A stretch of DNA of 64,000 bases from Croceicoccus gelatinilyticus (GTDB lineage: Bacteria > Pseudomonadota > Alphaproteobacteria > Sphingomonadales > Sphingomonadaceae). A program made the position numbers and the translations under genes. The DNA lies in contig NZ_JAHCBF010000001.1 in NCBI RefSeq assembly GCF_018398395.1, positions 310,001 through 374,000 on the forward strand, in the 5' to 3' direction. The notes beneath the pieces are model-generated. The model was given only the letters and a program-made list of their open reading frames with translations, did no database searches and had not been told where the DNA came from. Positions 18,192 to 27,437 of the stretch are shown here, one piece after another. Numbering within the stretch: the first letter of the stretch is position 1; each line of letters opens with the position of its first letter.

Positions 18192-18563
18192 ATGACGACC
18201 TATTTCACCAAGGACCACGAATGGATTTCGGTCGACGGCCCGATGGGCACCGTCGGCATCACCGATTACGCGCAGGAACAGCTTGGCGACATCACCTTTG
18301 TCGAGCTTCCGGGCGAAGGCGACAGTGTTTCGAAGGGCGATTCCGTGTCGGTCGTCGATTCGGTCAAGGCCGCTTCGGACGTCTACACCCCGGTTTCGGG
18401 CGAAGTGCGCGAAGCCAATGGCGCGCTGGCCGATGAACCGGAACTGGTGAACACCAAGCCGGAAAGCGACGGCTGGCTGTTCAAGGTCCTGCTGTCGGAC
18501 GCCTCCGAACTGGAAGGCCTGATGGACGAGGCCGCTTACAAGGCATACGTCGACAGCCTCTGA
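18192..18563 (+). CDS. gcvH: Glycine cleavage system H protein (lipoyl carrier)
   Basis: This 123-residue lipoyl-domain protein shuttles the aminomethyl intermediate between the P, T and L proteins. The lipoylated residue is Lys59 in [32 protein letters not shown] and the C-terminal [10 protein letters not shown] are family hallmarks. It starts 6 bp after gcvT, and its stop overlaps the next start (TGATG). Confidence 0.97.
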   Translation: MTTYFTKDHEWISVDGPMGTVGITDYAQEQLGDITFVELPGEGDSVSKGDSVSVVDSVKAASDVYTPVSGEVREANGALADEPELVNTKPESDGWLFKVLLSDASELEGLMDEAAYKAYVDSL

Positions 18564-19309
18564 TGGCCGTAACGGGCACCCCGCAGGCATGGGATGCCAA
18601 GGCGTACGGGACGACGGGTTCGTTCGTTCCGGCGCTCGGACAGGCCGTGCTCGACCTGCTGGGGCCGAGGGAAGGGGAACGTATCCTCGACCTCGGCTCC
18701 GGCGACGGGGTGCTGACTGCGCGGATTGCCGAAAGCGGGGCCGAAGTGCTCGGCTTTGACGCCGATGCGGGCCTTCTGGACGGAGCCCGGGCGCGTGGGC
18801 TGACCGTGCGGCAGGGCGACGGGCAGGCGCTCGATTATGACGGCGAATTCGATGCCGTCTTCTCTAACGCGGCGCTGCACTGGATGCCCGATCATCCGAC
18901 GGTCTATGCGGGTGTCCATCGCGCGCTGAAGCCCGGCGGGCGCTTTGCCTGCGAATGCGGCGGCTTCGGCAATATCGCCGCCATCCGCACTGCGATCCGC
19001 GCCGTTGCCGAAAAGCATGGTCAGGATCCGGTCGACCGCCAGAACTATCCGAGCGTTGCCCGCGCGACCCGCGAACTCGAAGCGGCCGGTTTCCGCGTCG
19101 ATGCCATCGCGCTCGTGCCGCGCCCGACGCCATTGCCTGATGGCATGGCCGCCTGGCTGAATACCTTCCGCCACGGCTTCTTCGATCAGCAGGACGGCGA
19201 GGCGATGATCGCCGAGACCGTCCGCCTGCTCGCCCCGCAATTGCAGGACCCGGACGGCAACTGGACCGCCGATTACGTCCGCCTGCGATTCCTCGCCTTC
19301 AAGGACTGA
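18563..19309 (+). CDS. Class I SAM-dependent methyltransferase inside the gcv operon
   Basis: This 248-residue methyltransferase has motif I ILDLGSGDGVLTARI, an acidic strand-2 end (GFDADAG) and the NAALHWMPD segment reminiscent of trans-aconitate 2-methyltransferase. Its ATG overlaps the gcvH stop, and gcvPA starts 9 bp after its end, so it must be made with the glycine cleavage enzymes and sit under the riboswitch. No role in glycine cleavage is established for such a protein; the substrate is unknown. Confidence 0.85.
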   Translation: MAVTGTPQAWDAKAYGTTGSFVPALGQAVLDLLGPREGERILDLGSGDGVLTARIAESGAEVLGFDADAGLLDGARARGLTVRQGDGQALDYDGEFDAVFSNAALHWMPDHPTVYAGVHRALKPGGRFACECGGFGNIAAIRTAIRAVAEKHGQDPVDRQNYPSVARATRELEAAGFRVDAIALVPRPTPLPDGMAAWLNTFRHGFFDQQDGEAMIAETVRLLAPQLQDPDGNWTADYVRLRFLAFKD

Positions 19310-19318
19310 GACCCGAAA

Positions 19319-20677
19319 ATGAGATATCTCCCTCTCACTCCCAACGACCGCAGCGAGATGCTGGCCACGATCGGCGCCGACACGGTCGACGACCTGTTCC
19401 GCGACGTGCCCGATGGCGTCCTCAACGCCGAGATCTCAGGCCTGCCCGCTCATGCCAGCGAGATGGCGGTCGAGCGCCACATGAAGAAGCTGGCGGCCAA
19501 GAACCTGTCGGCGGCTGACGCTCCCTTCTTCCTGGGCGCGGGTGCCTATCGCCACCATGTCCCTGCCAGCGTCGATCACCTGATCCAGCGCGGCGAGTTC
19601 CTGACCGCCTACACACCCTATCAGCCTGAAATCGCGCAGGGCACGCTGCAGGTCCTGTTCGAGTTCCAGACGCAGGTCGCGCGCCTGTTCGGCACCGACA
19701 TCGCCAATGCCTCGATGTACGACGGGTCTACCGCGTGCTGGGAAGCGATCGCGATGGCCGCGCGCATCACGCGCCGCGACGGCGTGGTGATCGGCCCGAT
19801 CCACCCGCACTACCTGTCGACCGCAAAGACCATGGCGAAGTTCACCAAGGACGAGATCCGCGAGCTTTCGCCCGCGCTGATCGCAGATGCCGGTGACGAC
19901 GCGATGATCGACATGATCGACGACAAGACCTCGTGCGTCGTCGTCCAATATCCTGACATCCTCGGCCGTATCCCCGATCTGGCGAAAATCGCCGACGCCG
20001 CGCACGACAAGGGCGCGCTGCTGGTCGCCGTCGTGACCGAGCCGGTCGCACTGGGCCTGCTCGAAAGCCCCGGTTCGCTGGGTGCGGACATCGTCGTGGG
20101 TGAGGGGCAGTCGCTGGGCGTCGGCCTCAACTTCGGCGGGCCGTACCTCGGCCTGTTCGGTGCTCGTGAAAAGTACGCCCGCCAGATGCCGGGCCGCCTT
20201 TGCGGTGAGACCGTGGACGCCGACGGCAAGCGCGGTTTCGTGCTGACGCTTTCTACGCGCGAGCAGCATATCCGCCGCGAAAAGGCGACGAGCAACATCT
20301 GCACGAACTCCGGTCTCTGCGCGCTGGCGTTCTCGATCCACATGACGCTGCTGGGCGGTGAAGGGCTCGACAAGCTTTCGCGCATCAACCACGCCCGTGC
20401 GGTCAAGGCGGCGGGCAAGCTGGCCGCGATCGACGGGGTCGAACTGGTCAACGAAGGCGGGTTCTTCAACGAGTTCACCCTGCGCCTTGTCGGCCACGAT
20501 GCACGTGAAGTTGCGCTGCGCATGGCGAAGCGCGGCATCCTGTCGGGCGTGGCCTTGAGCCGCCTCTATCCCGACTCGCTCGACTTGTCCGAAGGGCTGG
20601 TCGTCTGCGTCACCGAAACCTGCAGCGACGAGGATGTCGACGCCCTCGTTGCCGCTCTTGCGGAGGAACTCGCATGA
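19319..20677 (+). CDS. gcvPA: Glycine dehydrogenase (decarboxylating) subunit 1
   Basis: This 452-residue protein is the N-terminal half-equivalent of P protein, forming the decarboxylase with GcvPB. Landmarks are [32 protein letters not shown], the [14 protein letters not shown] block, SMYDGSTA, and [20 protein letters not shown] protein decarboxylates glycine with PLP and passes the aminomethyl group to GcvH. The stop overlaps the gcvPB start by 4 bp. Confidence 0.96.
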   Translation: MRYLPLTPNDRSEMLATIGADTVDDLFRDVPDGVLNAEISGLPAHASEMAVERHMKKLAAKNLSAADAPFFLGAGAYRHHVPASVDHLIQRGEFLTAYTPYQPEIAQGTLQVLFEFQTQVARLFGTDIANASMYDGSTACWEAIAMAARITRRDGVVIGPIHPHYLSTAKTMAKFTKDEIRELSPALIADAGDDAMIDMIDDKTSCVVVQYPDILGRIPDLAKIADAAHDKGALLVAVVTEPVALGLLESPGSLGADIVVGEGQSLGVGLNFGGPYLGLFGAREKYARQMPGRLCGETVDADGKRGFVLTLSTREQHIRREKATSNICTNSGLCALAFSIHMTLLGGEGLDKLSRINHARAVKAAGKLAAIDGVELVNEGGFFNEFTLRLVGHDAREVALRMAKRGILSGVALSRLYPDSLDLSEGLVVCVTETCSDEDVDALVAALAEELA

Positions 20678-22275
20678 ACGCCCCGAACAAGAGTGGTTGG
20701 AAGCCTGAAATGGGCGAAGCTGGCAGTGGTCCCGTAGCCAAGACCGCCAGCGGCGATGCTGGGCTTGCGCTGGAAGAAGCGCTGATCTTCGAACTGGGCG
20801 GTACCGGAAAGTGCGGCGTCGATTTCGACGAGGAACCGGGCGACGTCAGCCCCGCGCTGGCGAAATTCGCGCGCAAGGCACCGGTCGATCTGCCCGCGCT
20901 GACCGAACCGGAAGCGGTGCGGCACTACACGCGCCTGTCGCGTCAGAACTATGCCATCGACCTTGGCCCGTTCCCGCTGGGGTCGTGCACGATGAAGCAC
21001 AATCCGCGTCTGAACGAGGCGATGGCCCGTCTGCCCGGTTTTGCCGACATCCATCCGCTTCAGCCGATGGACACGGTGCAGGGCGCCTACGAAGTGATCG
21101 AACAGCTGGCCGACTGGCTCTGCAAGCTGACCGGCATGGAAGCCGTCGCCATGAGCCCGAAGGCAGGCGCGCATGGCGAGCTTTGCGGCATCCTTGCGAT
21201 CCGCGCCGCGCTCGAAGCGCGGGGCGATGCGCGCGAGGTGATCCTCGTGCCCGAATCCGCGCATGGTACCAATCCGGCGACCGCGGCCTTCGCTGGCTAC
21301 AGGGTCGAGAACATCCCGGCGACGAAGGACGGACGTGTCGATCTTCAGGCGCTGAAGGACAGGCTTGGTCCCGACGTTGCGGGCGTGATGATCACCAACC
21401 CCAACACCTGCGGCCTGTTCGAGCGCGACATGAAGGCCATTTCCGACGCGGTCCACGCCGCGGGCGGGTTGGTCTATTGCGATGGCGCGAACTTCAACGC
21501 CATCGTCGGCAAGGTGCGCCCCGGCGACCTTGGCGTCGATGCGATGCACATCAACCTGCACAAGACGTTCTCCACCCCGCACGGCGGCGGCGGTCCGGGT
21601 TCTGGGCCGGTTGTCCTGTCCGAACTGCTCGCGCCTTTCGCGCCAATCCCCTTCGTCCGCCGCGACGAAAAGGGCCGGCTGCGGATGGTGGAAGAGCGCG
21701 GCGCCAAGGATCACCTGCCGCAGACGTTCGGCCGCATGACCGCGTTCCACGGCCAGATGGGCATGTTCACCCGCGCGCTGACCTACATGCTCAGCCACGG
21801 TGTCGATGGCCTTCGCCAGGTGGCGGAAGACGCGGTACTGAACGCGAACTATGTCCTGCGCAGCCTTGAAGGCGATCTCGACGCGCCGTTCGGCGATGCC
21901 GGTCCCTGCATGCACGAGGCTCTGTTCAGCGACGAGAACCTGCCTGACGGGTTCTCCACGCTCGACATCGCGAAGGGCCTGATCGACGAGGGTTTCCACC
22001 CGATGACGGTCTATTTCCCGCTCGTCGTTCACGGCGCGATGCTGGTCGAACCGACCGAGACCGAGAGCAAGGCCGGGCTCGACCGCTTCATCGCTTCGAT
22101 GAAGAGCCTGACCGCCCGCGCCAAGGCCGAGGACGAAAGCCTGAAGAGCGCGCCGCACTATGCGCCGCGCCGCCGGCTCGACGAAACGCGCGCTGCGCGC
22201 AAGCCGGTGCTGACCTACAAGGGTGAAGGTGTCCCGCCCGGGACGCCCAGCCTATCGGAAATCGGCGGAAGCTGA
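20674..22275 (+). CDS. gcvPB: Glycine dehydrogenase (decarboxylating) subunit 2
   Basis: This 533-residue PLP-bearing subunit of the split P protein carries the Schiff-base Lys297 in the [17 protein letters not shown] motif. [15 protein letters not shown] and [12 protein letters not shown] are conserved. It overlaps gcvPA by 4 bp and closes the riboswitch-controlled operon. GcvL (dihydrolipoyl dehydrogenase) is not in the window and is probably shared with other complexes. Confidence 0.97.
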   Translation: MNAPNKSGWKPEMGEAGSGPVAKTASGDAGLALEEALIFELGGTGKCGVDFDEEPGDVSPALAKFARKAPVDLPALTEPEAVRHYTRLSRQNYAIDLGPFPLGSCTMKHNPRLNEAMARLPGFADIHPLQPMDTVQGAYEVIEQLADWLCKLTGMEAVAMSPKAGAHGELCGILAIRAALEARGDAREVILVPESAHGTNPATAAFAGYRVENIPATKDGRVDLQALKDRLGPDVAGVMITNPNTCGLFERDMKAISDAVHAAGGLVYCDGANFNAIVGKVRPGDLGVDAMHINLHKTFSTPHGGGGPGSGPVVLSELLAPFAPIPFVRRDEKGRLRMVEERGAKDHLPQTFGRMTAFHGQMGMFTRALTYMLSHGVDGLRQVAEDAVLNANYVLRSLEGDLDAPFGDAGPCMHEALFSDENLPDGFSTLDIAKGLIDEGFHPMTVYFPLVVHGAMLVEPTETESKAGLDRFIASMKSLTARAKAEDESLKSAPHYAPRRRLDETRAARKPVLTYKGEGVPPGTPSLSEIGGS

Positions 22276-22288
22276 ACGATTGCCGCCA

Positions 22289-22317
22289 CCCGCGCGGCTT
22301 GGCATAAGCCGCGCGGG
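22289..22317 (+). terminator. Strong stem-loop after gcvPB
   Basis: A perfect 12-bp inverted repeat (CCCGCGCGGCTT, 22289-22300, with 22306-22317) has a 5-nt loop. It begins 13 bp after the gcvPB stop. No U-run follows; the right arm runs into the AAGGGG that precedes the next start at 22330. It may attenuate rather than end transcription, or affect translation of the transporter gene. Confidence 0.55.
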
Positions 22318-22329
22318 AAGGGGCCGGAC

Positions 22330-23322
22330 TTGATACAGCGGATCACGAACCTGTTTGCCGTGTGGACCGTGCTGGGCGTTGCCTGGGCGTGGTTCTCTCC
22401 GGCTGATTTCGCGTGGGTCACGGACGGTTCGATCCGCCCGCTGGGCCAGCCGCTGATCCCGGTGATGCTGGGCGTCATCATGCTGGGCATGGGGCTGACG
22501 CTTACGGTGGCCGACTTCCGCCGCGTCGCGAAGATGCCCCGCGCGGTGATCGCGGGCGTAGTGCTGCAATTCACGGTTATGCCGCTTTCGGGTGCGGTTC
22601 TGGCGGGGCTTTTCGGGCTTTCCAACGGCCTTGCGGTCGGCCTGATCCTCGTCGCCTGTTGTCCGGGCGGCACGGCGAGCAATGTCATCGCCTATATGGC
22701 GCGGGCCAATGTCGCGCTGTCGGTGTCGATGACGATGGCTTCGACGCTGGTGGCGATTGCGCTGACGCCGCTGCTGACCGGCTGGCTGGCGGGCGTCTAT
22801 ATCGAGATCGACCGCTGGAACCTGTTTCTCGACATGGTCTCGGTCGTGCTGGTGCCGGTGATCGTGGGCGTGGCGCTGGCGCGTTACCTGCCGGGTCTTA
22901 CGCGGCGGATCGTGCCGGTCGCGCCGATCGTATCGATCGTCTTCGTGGTCCTGATCGTCGCCGGAATTGTCGCGAAATCGAAGCCGCTGATTGAAGCTAA
23001 TGCTGGTGTCCTGCTGGTCGCCTTGCTCGCTCTTCATGCCCTGGGTTTCGGGCTGGGCTGGTTGATGGCGCGGGTACTGGGTTTCATGCGCGACGATCTG
23101 CGGACCATTTCGATAGAGGTGGGCATGCAGAACTCCGGCCTTGGCGCGAGCCTTGCCTCGACCCCCGCATTCGCCCGCCAGTTCGTCGATCCGATGCAGG
23201 CCGCGCTGGCCCCTGTTCCCGCAGCGATCTCGGCCGTCTATCACGTCGTCATCGGCAGCCTTCTCGCAGCCCTGTGGCGCAGGGAAGTGAAGGCGACCAC
23301 ACAAGAGGTGATCACGGCATGA
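22330..23322 (+). CDS. Bile acid:sodium symporter (BASS) family transporter
   Basis: This 330-residue polytopic protein has about nine to ten helices. Characteristic segments are PVMLGVIMLGMGLTL near residue 48, LVACCPGGTASNVIAYMARANVALS around 107-130, and EVGMQNSGLGASLA near 260. Family members move organic acids with Na+; the real substrate here is unknown. The start is TTG 22330, supported by AAGGGG 8 nt upstream. The stop overlaps the next ATG. Confidence 0.87.
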   Translation: MIQRITNLFAVWTVLGVAWAWFSPADFAWVTDGSIRPLGQPLIPVMLGVIMLGMGLTLTVADFRRVAKMPRAVIAGVVLQFTVMPLSGAVLAGLFGLSNGLAVGLILVACCPGGTASNVIAYMARANVALSVSMTMASTLVAIALTPLLTGWLAGVYIEIDRWNLFLDMVSVVLVPVIVGVALARYLPGLTRRIVPVAPIVSIVFVVLIVAGIVAKSKPLIEANAGVLLVALLALHALGFGLGWLMARVLGFMRDDLRTISIEVGMQNSGLGASLASTPAFARQFVDPMQAALAPVPAAISAVYHVVIGSLLAALWRREVKATTQEVITA

Positions 23323-23798
23323 GCATTTTCAGCGTCGACAAGGACAGCGCACAGGTCCGCTTCCCTCCGCCGCTGGTGTTCTTCGGGTTCCTGATGATCG
23401 GGCGGGTCATCAACGACTGGTTCGGCCTCAATCCGGCGATTCCCGGCATCGTTCGCTGGGTGCTGGGCGGCGGAGCGATAATGGCGGGCCTCGTCGTGAT
23501 CGTGCTTGCCCTGCTGCGGTTTCGGCGGTCGGGCAACAATCCGGAACCGTGGAAGACCGACACCGTCTTCGTGGCCGAGGGCATATATCGGCTGACGCGC
23601 AACCCCATGTATCTCGGCATGGCGCTGGTCTGCTTCGGCATCTCGGTGGCCATGAATTGCCTTGGGGGGCTGTTGACGCTCCCGCTCTCGATCATCGCGG
23701 TTCAGACGTTCGTGATCCGGCGCGAGGAGGCTTGGTTGTCGCAGCGCTTCGGAAAGACATACGAGGAGTATCGCCGCCGTGTCCGACGCTGGATCTGA
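23319..23798 (+). CDS. Isoprenylcysteine carboxyl methyltransferase-like membrane protein
   Basis: This 159-residue protein has about four membrane helices and the C-terminal ICMT/PEMT-type signature: GIYRLTRNPMYLGMAL, then RREEAWLSQRFGKTYEEYRRRVRRW. Such bacterial proteins are thought to methylate small or lipid substrates with SAM, but few are characterised. ATG 23319 overlaps the transporter stop by 4 bp. The 3' end overlaps the following DUF938 gene by 20 bp. Confidence 0.85.
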   Translation: MSIFSVDKDSAQVRFPPPLVFFGFLMIGRVINDWFGLNPAIPGIVRWVLGGGAIMAGLVVIVLALLRFRRSGNNPEPWKTDTVFVAEGIYRLTRNPMYLGMALVCFGISVAMNCLGGLLTLPLSIIAVQTFVIRREEAWLSQRFGKTYEEYRRRVRRWI

Positions 23799-24423
23799 TC
23801 CGAAGCCGTTCGAGCTGACCGACGGGGCGGCAAAGCAATACGCCCCTGCGACCGAACGTAACAGCGAACCTATTGCCAGTGTCTTGCGCACGATCCTGCC
23901 TGAACGCGGTGTCGTGCTCGAAATCGCGAGCGGGACGGGCGAACACGCGGTCCATTTCGCACGCGCCTTTCCTGCGCTTGAATGGCAGCCGACCGACGTA
24001 TCCGATGCGGCGCTCGCCTCAATCGCTGCTTGGCGTGCGGAAAGCGGTCTGGCGAATGTCCGGGAGCCGCTGCCTCTCGATCTCATCGACGGCAGCTGGC
24101 CGGTCGATCATGCCGACGCGATCTTTTGCGCGAACATGGCGCATATCGCTCCGTGGGAAGCGACTGTCGGGCTGTTTGCAGGGGCAGGCGAAGTTCTGGC
24201 TGATGGTGCGCCGCTGGCGATCTACGGACCTTTTATCGAGCGGGACCGCCCGACCGCCCCGTCGAACCTTGCCTTCGATGCCAATCTCAAGGCGCGCAAC
24301 GCGAGCTGGGGCCTTCGAGAAATCGCGAGGCTGGATGAACTTGCCTCCGCAAATGGCCTCACTCGCGCCAGCCGCATCGAGATGCCCGCGAATAACCTCA
24401 TGCTCGTCTATCGCCGCCAATAG
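23779..24423 (+). CDS. DUF938 family SAM-dependent methyltransferase-like protein
   Basis: This 214-residue protein has a SAM-binding motif LEIASGTGEHAVHFA and the block FCANMAHIAPWEAT, and is recognisable as DUF938. Start GTG 23779 lies inside the preceding gene. Function is unknown. It is the last gene of the unit that starts with the BASS transporter. Confidence 0.85.
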   Translation: MSDAGSDPKPFELTDGAAKQYAPATERNSEPIASVLRTILPERGVVLEIASGTGEHAVHFARAFPALEWQPTDVSDAALASIAAWRAESGLANVREPLPLDLIDGSWPVDHADAIFCANMAHIAPWEATVGLFAGAGEVLADGAPLAIYGPFIERDRPTAPSNLAFDANLKARNASWGLREIARLDELASANGLTRASRIEMPANNLMLVYRRQ

Positions 24424-24425
24424 AA

Positions 24426-24457
24426 AACGCCCGCCGGACCGGAGTCCGACGGGCGTT
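24426..24457 (-). terminator. Terminator after the entericidin gene
   Basis: A 14-bp stem (24426-24439 with 24444-24457, one G-U wobble on the minus-strand transcript) has a 4-nt loop and is followed on the minus strand by a T-rich run (GTTTTCTATT). It sits between the convergent DUF938 and entericidin genes and would end the latter, possibly both. Confidence 0.75.
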
Positions 24458-24480
24458 CGGCTAGCAACTTTTGCGCGCGA

Positions 24481-24612
24481 TCAGTTGATCGCGTCTTCAC
24501 CCGCTTCGCCAACGGACTCGATGTCCTGACCTGCACCCTTGACGGTGTTGCAAGCGGCGGCGGAGAGAGCGAGCGAACCAATAGCGGCGGCCATAGCGAT
24601 ACGACGGATCAT
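24481..24612 (-). CDS. Entericidin A/B family small lipoprotein
   Basis: This is a 43-residue peptide. It begins MIRRIAMAAA, has a lipoprotein signal with lipobox SAAAC (Cys21), and continues NTVKGAGQDIESVGEAGEDAIN. The NTVKGAGQDIESVGEA core is the entericidin hallmark. Entericidins are envelope lipoproteins linked in E. coli to stationary-phase programmed lysis; in alphaproteobacteria their role is mostly unknown. An AAGGA Shine-Dalgarno lies 5-9 nt before the ATG, directly next to a perfect palindrome. Confidence 0.88.
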   Translation of the reverse strand: MIRRIAMAAAIGSLALSAAACNTVKGAGQDIESVGEAGEDAIN

Positions 24613-24623
24613 GTAATTGTCCT

Positions 24624-24640
24624 TTCCAAGTGACTTGGAA
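24624..24640 (-). promoter_or_regulatory. 17-bp palindrome in front of the entericidin gene
   Basis: TTCCAAGT-G-ACTTGGAA has perfect 8-bp arms and a single central base. It starts 11 bp upstream of the entericidin ATG and its proximal arm abuts the Shine-Dalgarno. It could be an operator or, as RNA, a hairpin affecting translation. One such palindrome is expected by chance in a window this size, so only its position makes it notable. Confidence 0.4.
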
Positions 24641-24671
24641 CCCAGAACGCCGTCCTTTCACATTGGTTCCA

Positions 24672-25601
24672 TCAACGTGCTGCCGCCTCGTTACGCTGCT
24701 TGGCCAGTTTCTGTTCGCGCCAGACGATGATGCCGCCGGCAAGGATAACGATCGGTGCGCCCAGCCAAAGGCTTGCAGGGGGCAGGTTTTCGAAAATCAG
24801 CCAGCCGTAGGTCGTTGCCCAGATCAGCGCCATGTAATCCATGATGATCACGGTCGACACCGGCCCGAAACGCAGCGATGCGGTGAGCAGGAGCTGCCCG
24901 GCCACGCCAGACACGCCGATGCCGAGAAGGACGAGGATATCGCCTGCATCTACGTTCCAGTCGTAAAAGAGCGAAACGATGAAAAGGACCGGCGTTCCGA
25001 AGATCGCGAACCATGTCACGATGGCGACCGAATCCTCGGTCTTCGTGAGGTCGCGGATCTGGATGGAGATCAAGGCCACCATGAATGCGCCGCCGATTGC
25101 GACCAGCGCGCCGAACATTGGGACGGTCGCATGAAACGGATCGGCGACGAGCGCCACGCCCACAAAGCCCAGCGTCGCCGCCAGCCAGCGCCACTTGCCG
25201 ACGTGTTCGCGCAGCAGCAACGCCGACAGGACAACCGCGAACATCGGGCTGGTAAAGCTCAGCGTGGTCGCCACGGCGAGCGGCAGAAGGGTAGGGGCGG
25301 CAAAATTGAGGACCATCCCGATCGTGCCCGTACCCGCGCGGAATGCATGACTGCCGATGCGGTCGGTGCGCATGATGTGCAGCTTACCCCGCATTGCGAG
25401 CCAGCCGAGAAGGATCGGAATAGTCAGAGCCTGACGCGCCAGCAGCATGTGCGGCAAATCGATCCCGCGCGTTTTTCCCAGCTTCACCAGCATGAGCATG
25501 GTGGCCAGCGCGAGCCCCGCAAAGAAGCGTATCGCCAGCGCAAGAACGGGGCGATGCTGTGCTTCCGGCAACGGCAAGGTCGGGTTTGCGCTTTGCGGCA
25601 T
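24672..25601 (-). CDS. DMT-superfamily (EamA) transporter
   Basis: This 309-residue integral membrane protein has about ten helices in two EamA repeats. Motifs include FAGLALATMLMLVKLG at the start and LSFTSPMFAVVLSALLLREHVGKWRW at the end of the first repeat. The second repeat ends in WLIFENLPPASLWLGAPIVI. The family exports small metabolites. ATG 25601 is preferred to a TTG at 25637. The gene is followed by the entericidin gene 59 bp downstream on the same strand. Confidence 0.85.
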   Translation of the reverse strand: MPQSANPTLPLPEAQHRPVLALAIRFFAGLALATMLMLVKLGKTRGIDLPHMLLARQALTIPILLGWLAMRGKLHIMRTDRIGSHAFRAGTGTIGMVLNFAAPTLLPLAVATTLSFTSPMFAVVLSALLLREHVGKWRWLAATLGFVGVALVADPFHATVPMFGALVAIGGAFMVALISIQIRDLTKTEDSVAIVTWFAIFGTPVLFIVSLFYDWNVDAGDILVLLGIGVSGVAGQLLLTASLRFGPVSTVIIMDYMALIWATTYGWLIFENLPPASLWLGAPIVILAGGIIVWREQKLAKQRNEAAAR

Positions 25602-25666
25602 GTCGCGGCTATTGGGCGCGCACAGGGCCGCGATCAAGCGGCAATTCGCACTTGCGGCATCAGGTT

Positions 25667-25894
25667 ATGAGCTTTGACTACCTTGTGAGCAGCGACGCCG
25701 GTCGCTGGACGATAATCGCGGTATCGGCGCTGCTCGTTGCCGCGCTCGCCTTGTTTGGCGATCGCCGGCGCATGAAGCGCAAGGCACCCGACAGCGTCGG
25801 CTGGGTGCCATGGACGCCGGTGTTCTTCGTGGCGCTTCTGGTCGCGGTGGTGACCGGTAGCCTTGCCCTCAAAACATGGATCGCGCCGGTCTGA
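25667..25894 (+). CDS. Hypothetical two-helix membrane protein
   Basis: This 75-residue protein has two predicted transmembrane helices (about residues 14-30 and 50-69) separated by a basic loop with DRRRMKRK. No family is recognised. It lies alone between the divergent DMT transporter and the convergent cpaF gene. Coding is supported by the ATG and the clear membrane-protein pattern only. Confidence 0.55.
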   Translation: MSFDYLVSSDAGRWTIIAVSALLVAALALFGDRRRMKRKAPDSVGWVPWTPVFFVALLVAVVTGSLALKTWIAPV

Positions 25895-25931
25895 CCGACG
25901 CGATCCCAATGTTTCCAGACCTGAGAAAGCC

Positions 25932-27437
25932 TTACAGGCAGGACTGCAGGTAGGCCTTGTCGAAGCCGAACTGGCGCGCCTTTTCCAGCGTGTAGGGGCG
26001 CAGACCCGACGGGCGATGCTCGCCGATGATCTTGCCGTCCTCGCCTTCGTCCAGATATTCGTAGGTGAAGAGTTCCTGCGTGACGATGACGTCGCCTTCC
26101 ATGCCGATAACTTCGGTGATGTTGGTCGTGCGGCGCGAACCGTCGCGGAGGCGCTTCACCTGAACGATCAGGTCGACCGAGTCGGCGATCTGCTTGGAAA
26201 TCGCGGCCTTCGGGATCTTGATGTCGCCCATCAGGATCATGTTTTCCATACGGCCAAGGCATTCGCGCGGGCTGTTGGCGTGAAGCGTACACATCGAACC
26301 GTCGTGGCCCGTGTTCATGGCAGCCAGAAGGTCGAAACATTCCGCGCCACGAATTTCGCCCAGGATGATGCGGTCAGGACGCATACGCAGGGCGTTCTTC
26401 ACAAGGTCGCCGATGGTGATGGCGCCTTGGCCTTCAAGGTTCGGCGGACGCGTTTCGAGCGGCAGCCAGTGCGGCTGCTGCAGACGAAGTTCGGCCGCGT
26501 CTTCGATGGTCAGAACGCGCTCGCCCGGGTCGATCATTTTCGACAAGGCGTTGAGCATCGTCGTCTTACCCGAACCGGTACCGCCAGAGATGACGATGTT
26601 CATGCGGCTGGCGCCCGCAATCTTGAGGCAGGTCGCCATCTTGTCGCTCATCGAACCGAAGTCGCGGAGCATGTCGATCGTGATCGGCTTTTCCGAGAAC
26701 TTACGAATCGAGATCGCCGTGCCCTTGAGGCTGAGCGGCGGGACGATGACGTTGACACGTGAACCGTCCTTGAGACGGGCGTCGGCAAGCGGCGTGGTCT
26801 GGTCGACGCGGCGGCCGACCTGGTTCACGATGCGCTGCGCGATCTGGAACAGGTGCTGTTCGTCGCGGAACTTAATCTTGGCGAGCTGCAGCTTGCCGCC
26901 CTTTTCCACGTAGGTCTGGTTCGGGCCGTTGACCATGATGTCCGACACGTCAGGGTCGTGGAGCAGCTCTTCGAGCGGACCGAAGCCCAGCAATTCGTCG
27001 ACCAGCACCTTTTCCAGCGCGAACTGTTCGCGGCGGTTCAGCGTGATCTTCAGCTCGGCCAGCACCTCGAGGATGATGGGGCGGAATTCTTCGGAAAGCT
27101 CGTCCTTCGTCAGCGTCGCGGCCGCTTCGGGGTCGACACGTTCGAGAAGGCGGGGAAGGACCTGTTCCTTGATGCGGTGAACGCTGGCCTCGAATCCTTC
27201 GACGACGGCTTCACCGGCATGTTCGGCGGCCGCACGCTCTGCAAGACGGGCAAGCGCCTCTTCTTCCGGGGTGGATGCAGTCGGCGGCGGCGGCGGGAAC
27301 TGGTCGTCATCCATCGGCGGCGGCGCCGGCGGCTGCGTACGCAGCGGCTCTGCCCCCTTCATCGGCCTAGCGACACCGAAGGCGGGGCGTCCTCCCCCGT
27401 TTCCGTTCATTCCGTTACGACGGCCGAAAGCGTTCAT
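25932..27437 (-). CDS. cpaF: CpaF-family secretion ATPase
   Basis: This 501-residue protein is a type II/IV secretion ATPase of the Tad/Flp pilus class. The first 60 residues are disordered, with Pro runs (PPAPPPMDDD). Then come an N-terminal helical domain, SDIMVNGPNQTYVEKGGK, Walker A in ISGGTGSGKTTMLN, the Asp box LTIEDAAELRLQQPHW, Walker B ILGEIRGAE and the His box GHDGSMCTLHANSPRE. In Caulobacter CpaF powers pilus assembly. Here no prepilin, CpaB/C/E or TadBC genes are adjacent. ATG 27437 is chosen over the upstream extension. Confidence 0.92.
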   Translation of the reverse strand: MNAFGRRNGMNGNGGGRPAFGVARPMKGAEPLRTQPPAPPPMDDDQFPPPPPTASTPEEEALARLAERAAAEHAGEAVVEGFEASVHRIKEQVLPRLLERVDPEAAATLTKDELSEEFRPIILEVLAELKITLNRREQFALEKVLVDELLGFGPLEELLHDPDVSDIMVNGPNQTYVEKGGKLQLAKIKFRDEQHLFQIAQRIVNQVGRRVDQTTPLADARLKDGSRVNVIVPPLSLKGTAISIRKFSEKPITIDMLRDFGSMSDKMATCLKIAGASRMNIVISGGTGSGKTTMLNALSKMIDPGERVLTIEDAAELRLQQPHWLPLETRPPNLEGQGAITIGDLVKNALRMRPDRIILGEIRGAECFDLLAAMNTGHDGSMCTLHANSPRECLGRMENMILMGDIKIPKAAISKQIADSVDLIVQVKRLRDGSRRTTNITEVIGMEGDVIVTQELFTYEYLDEGEDGKIIGEHRPSGLRPYTLEKARQFGFDKAYLQSCL

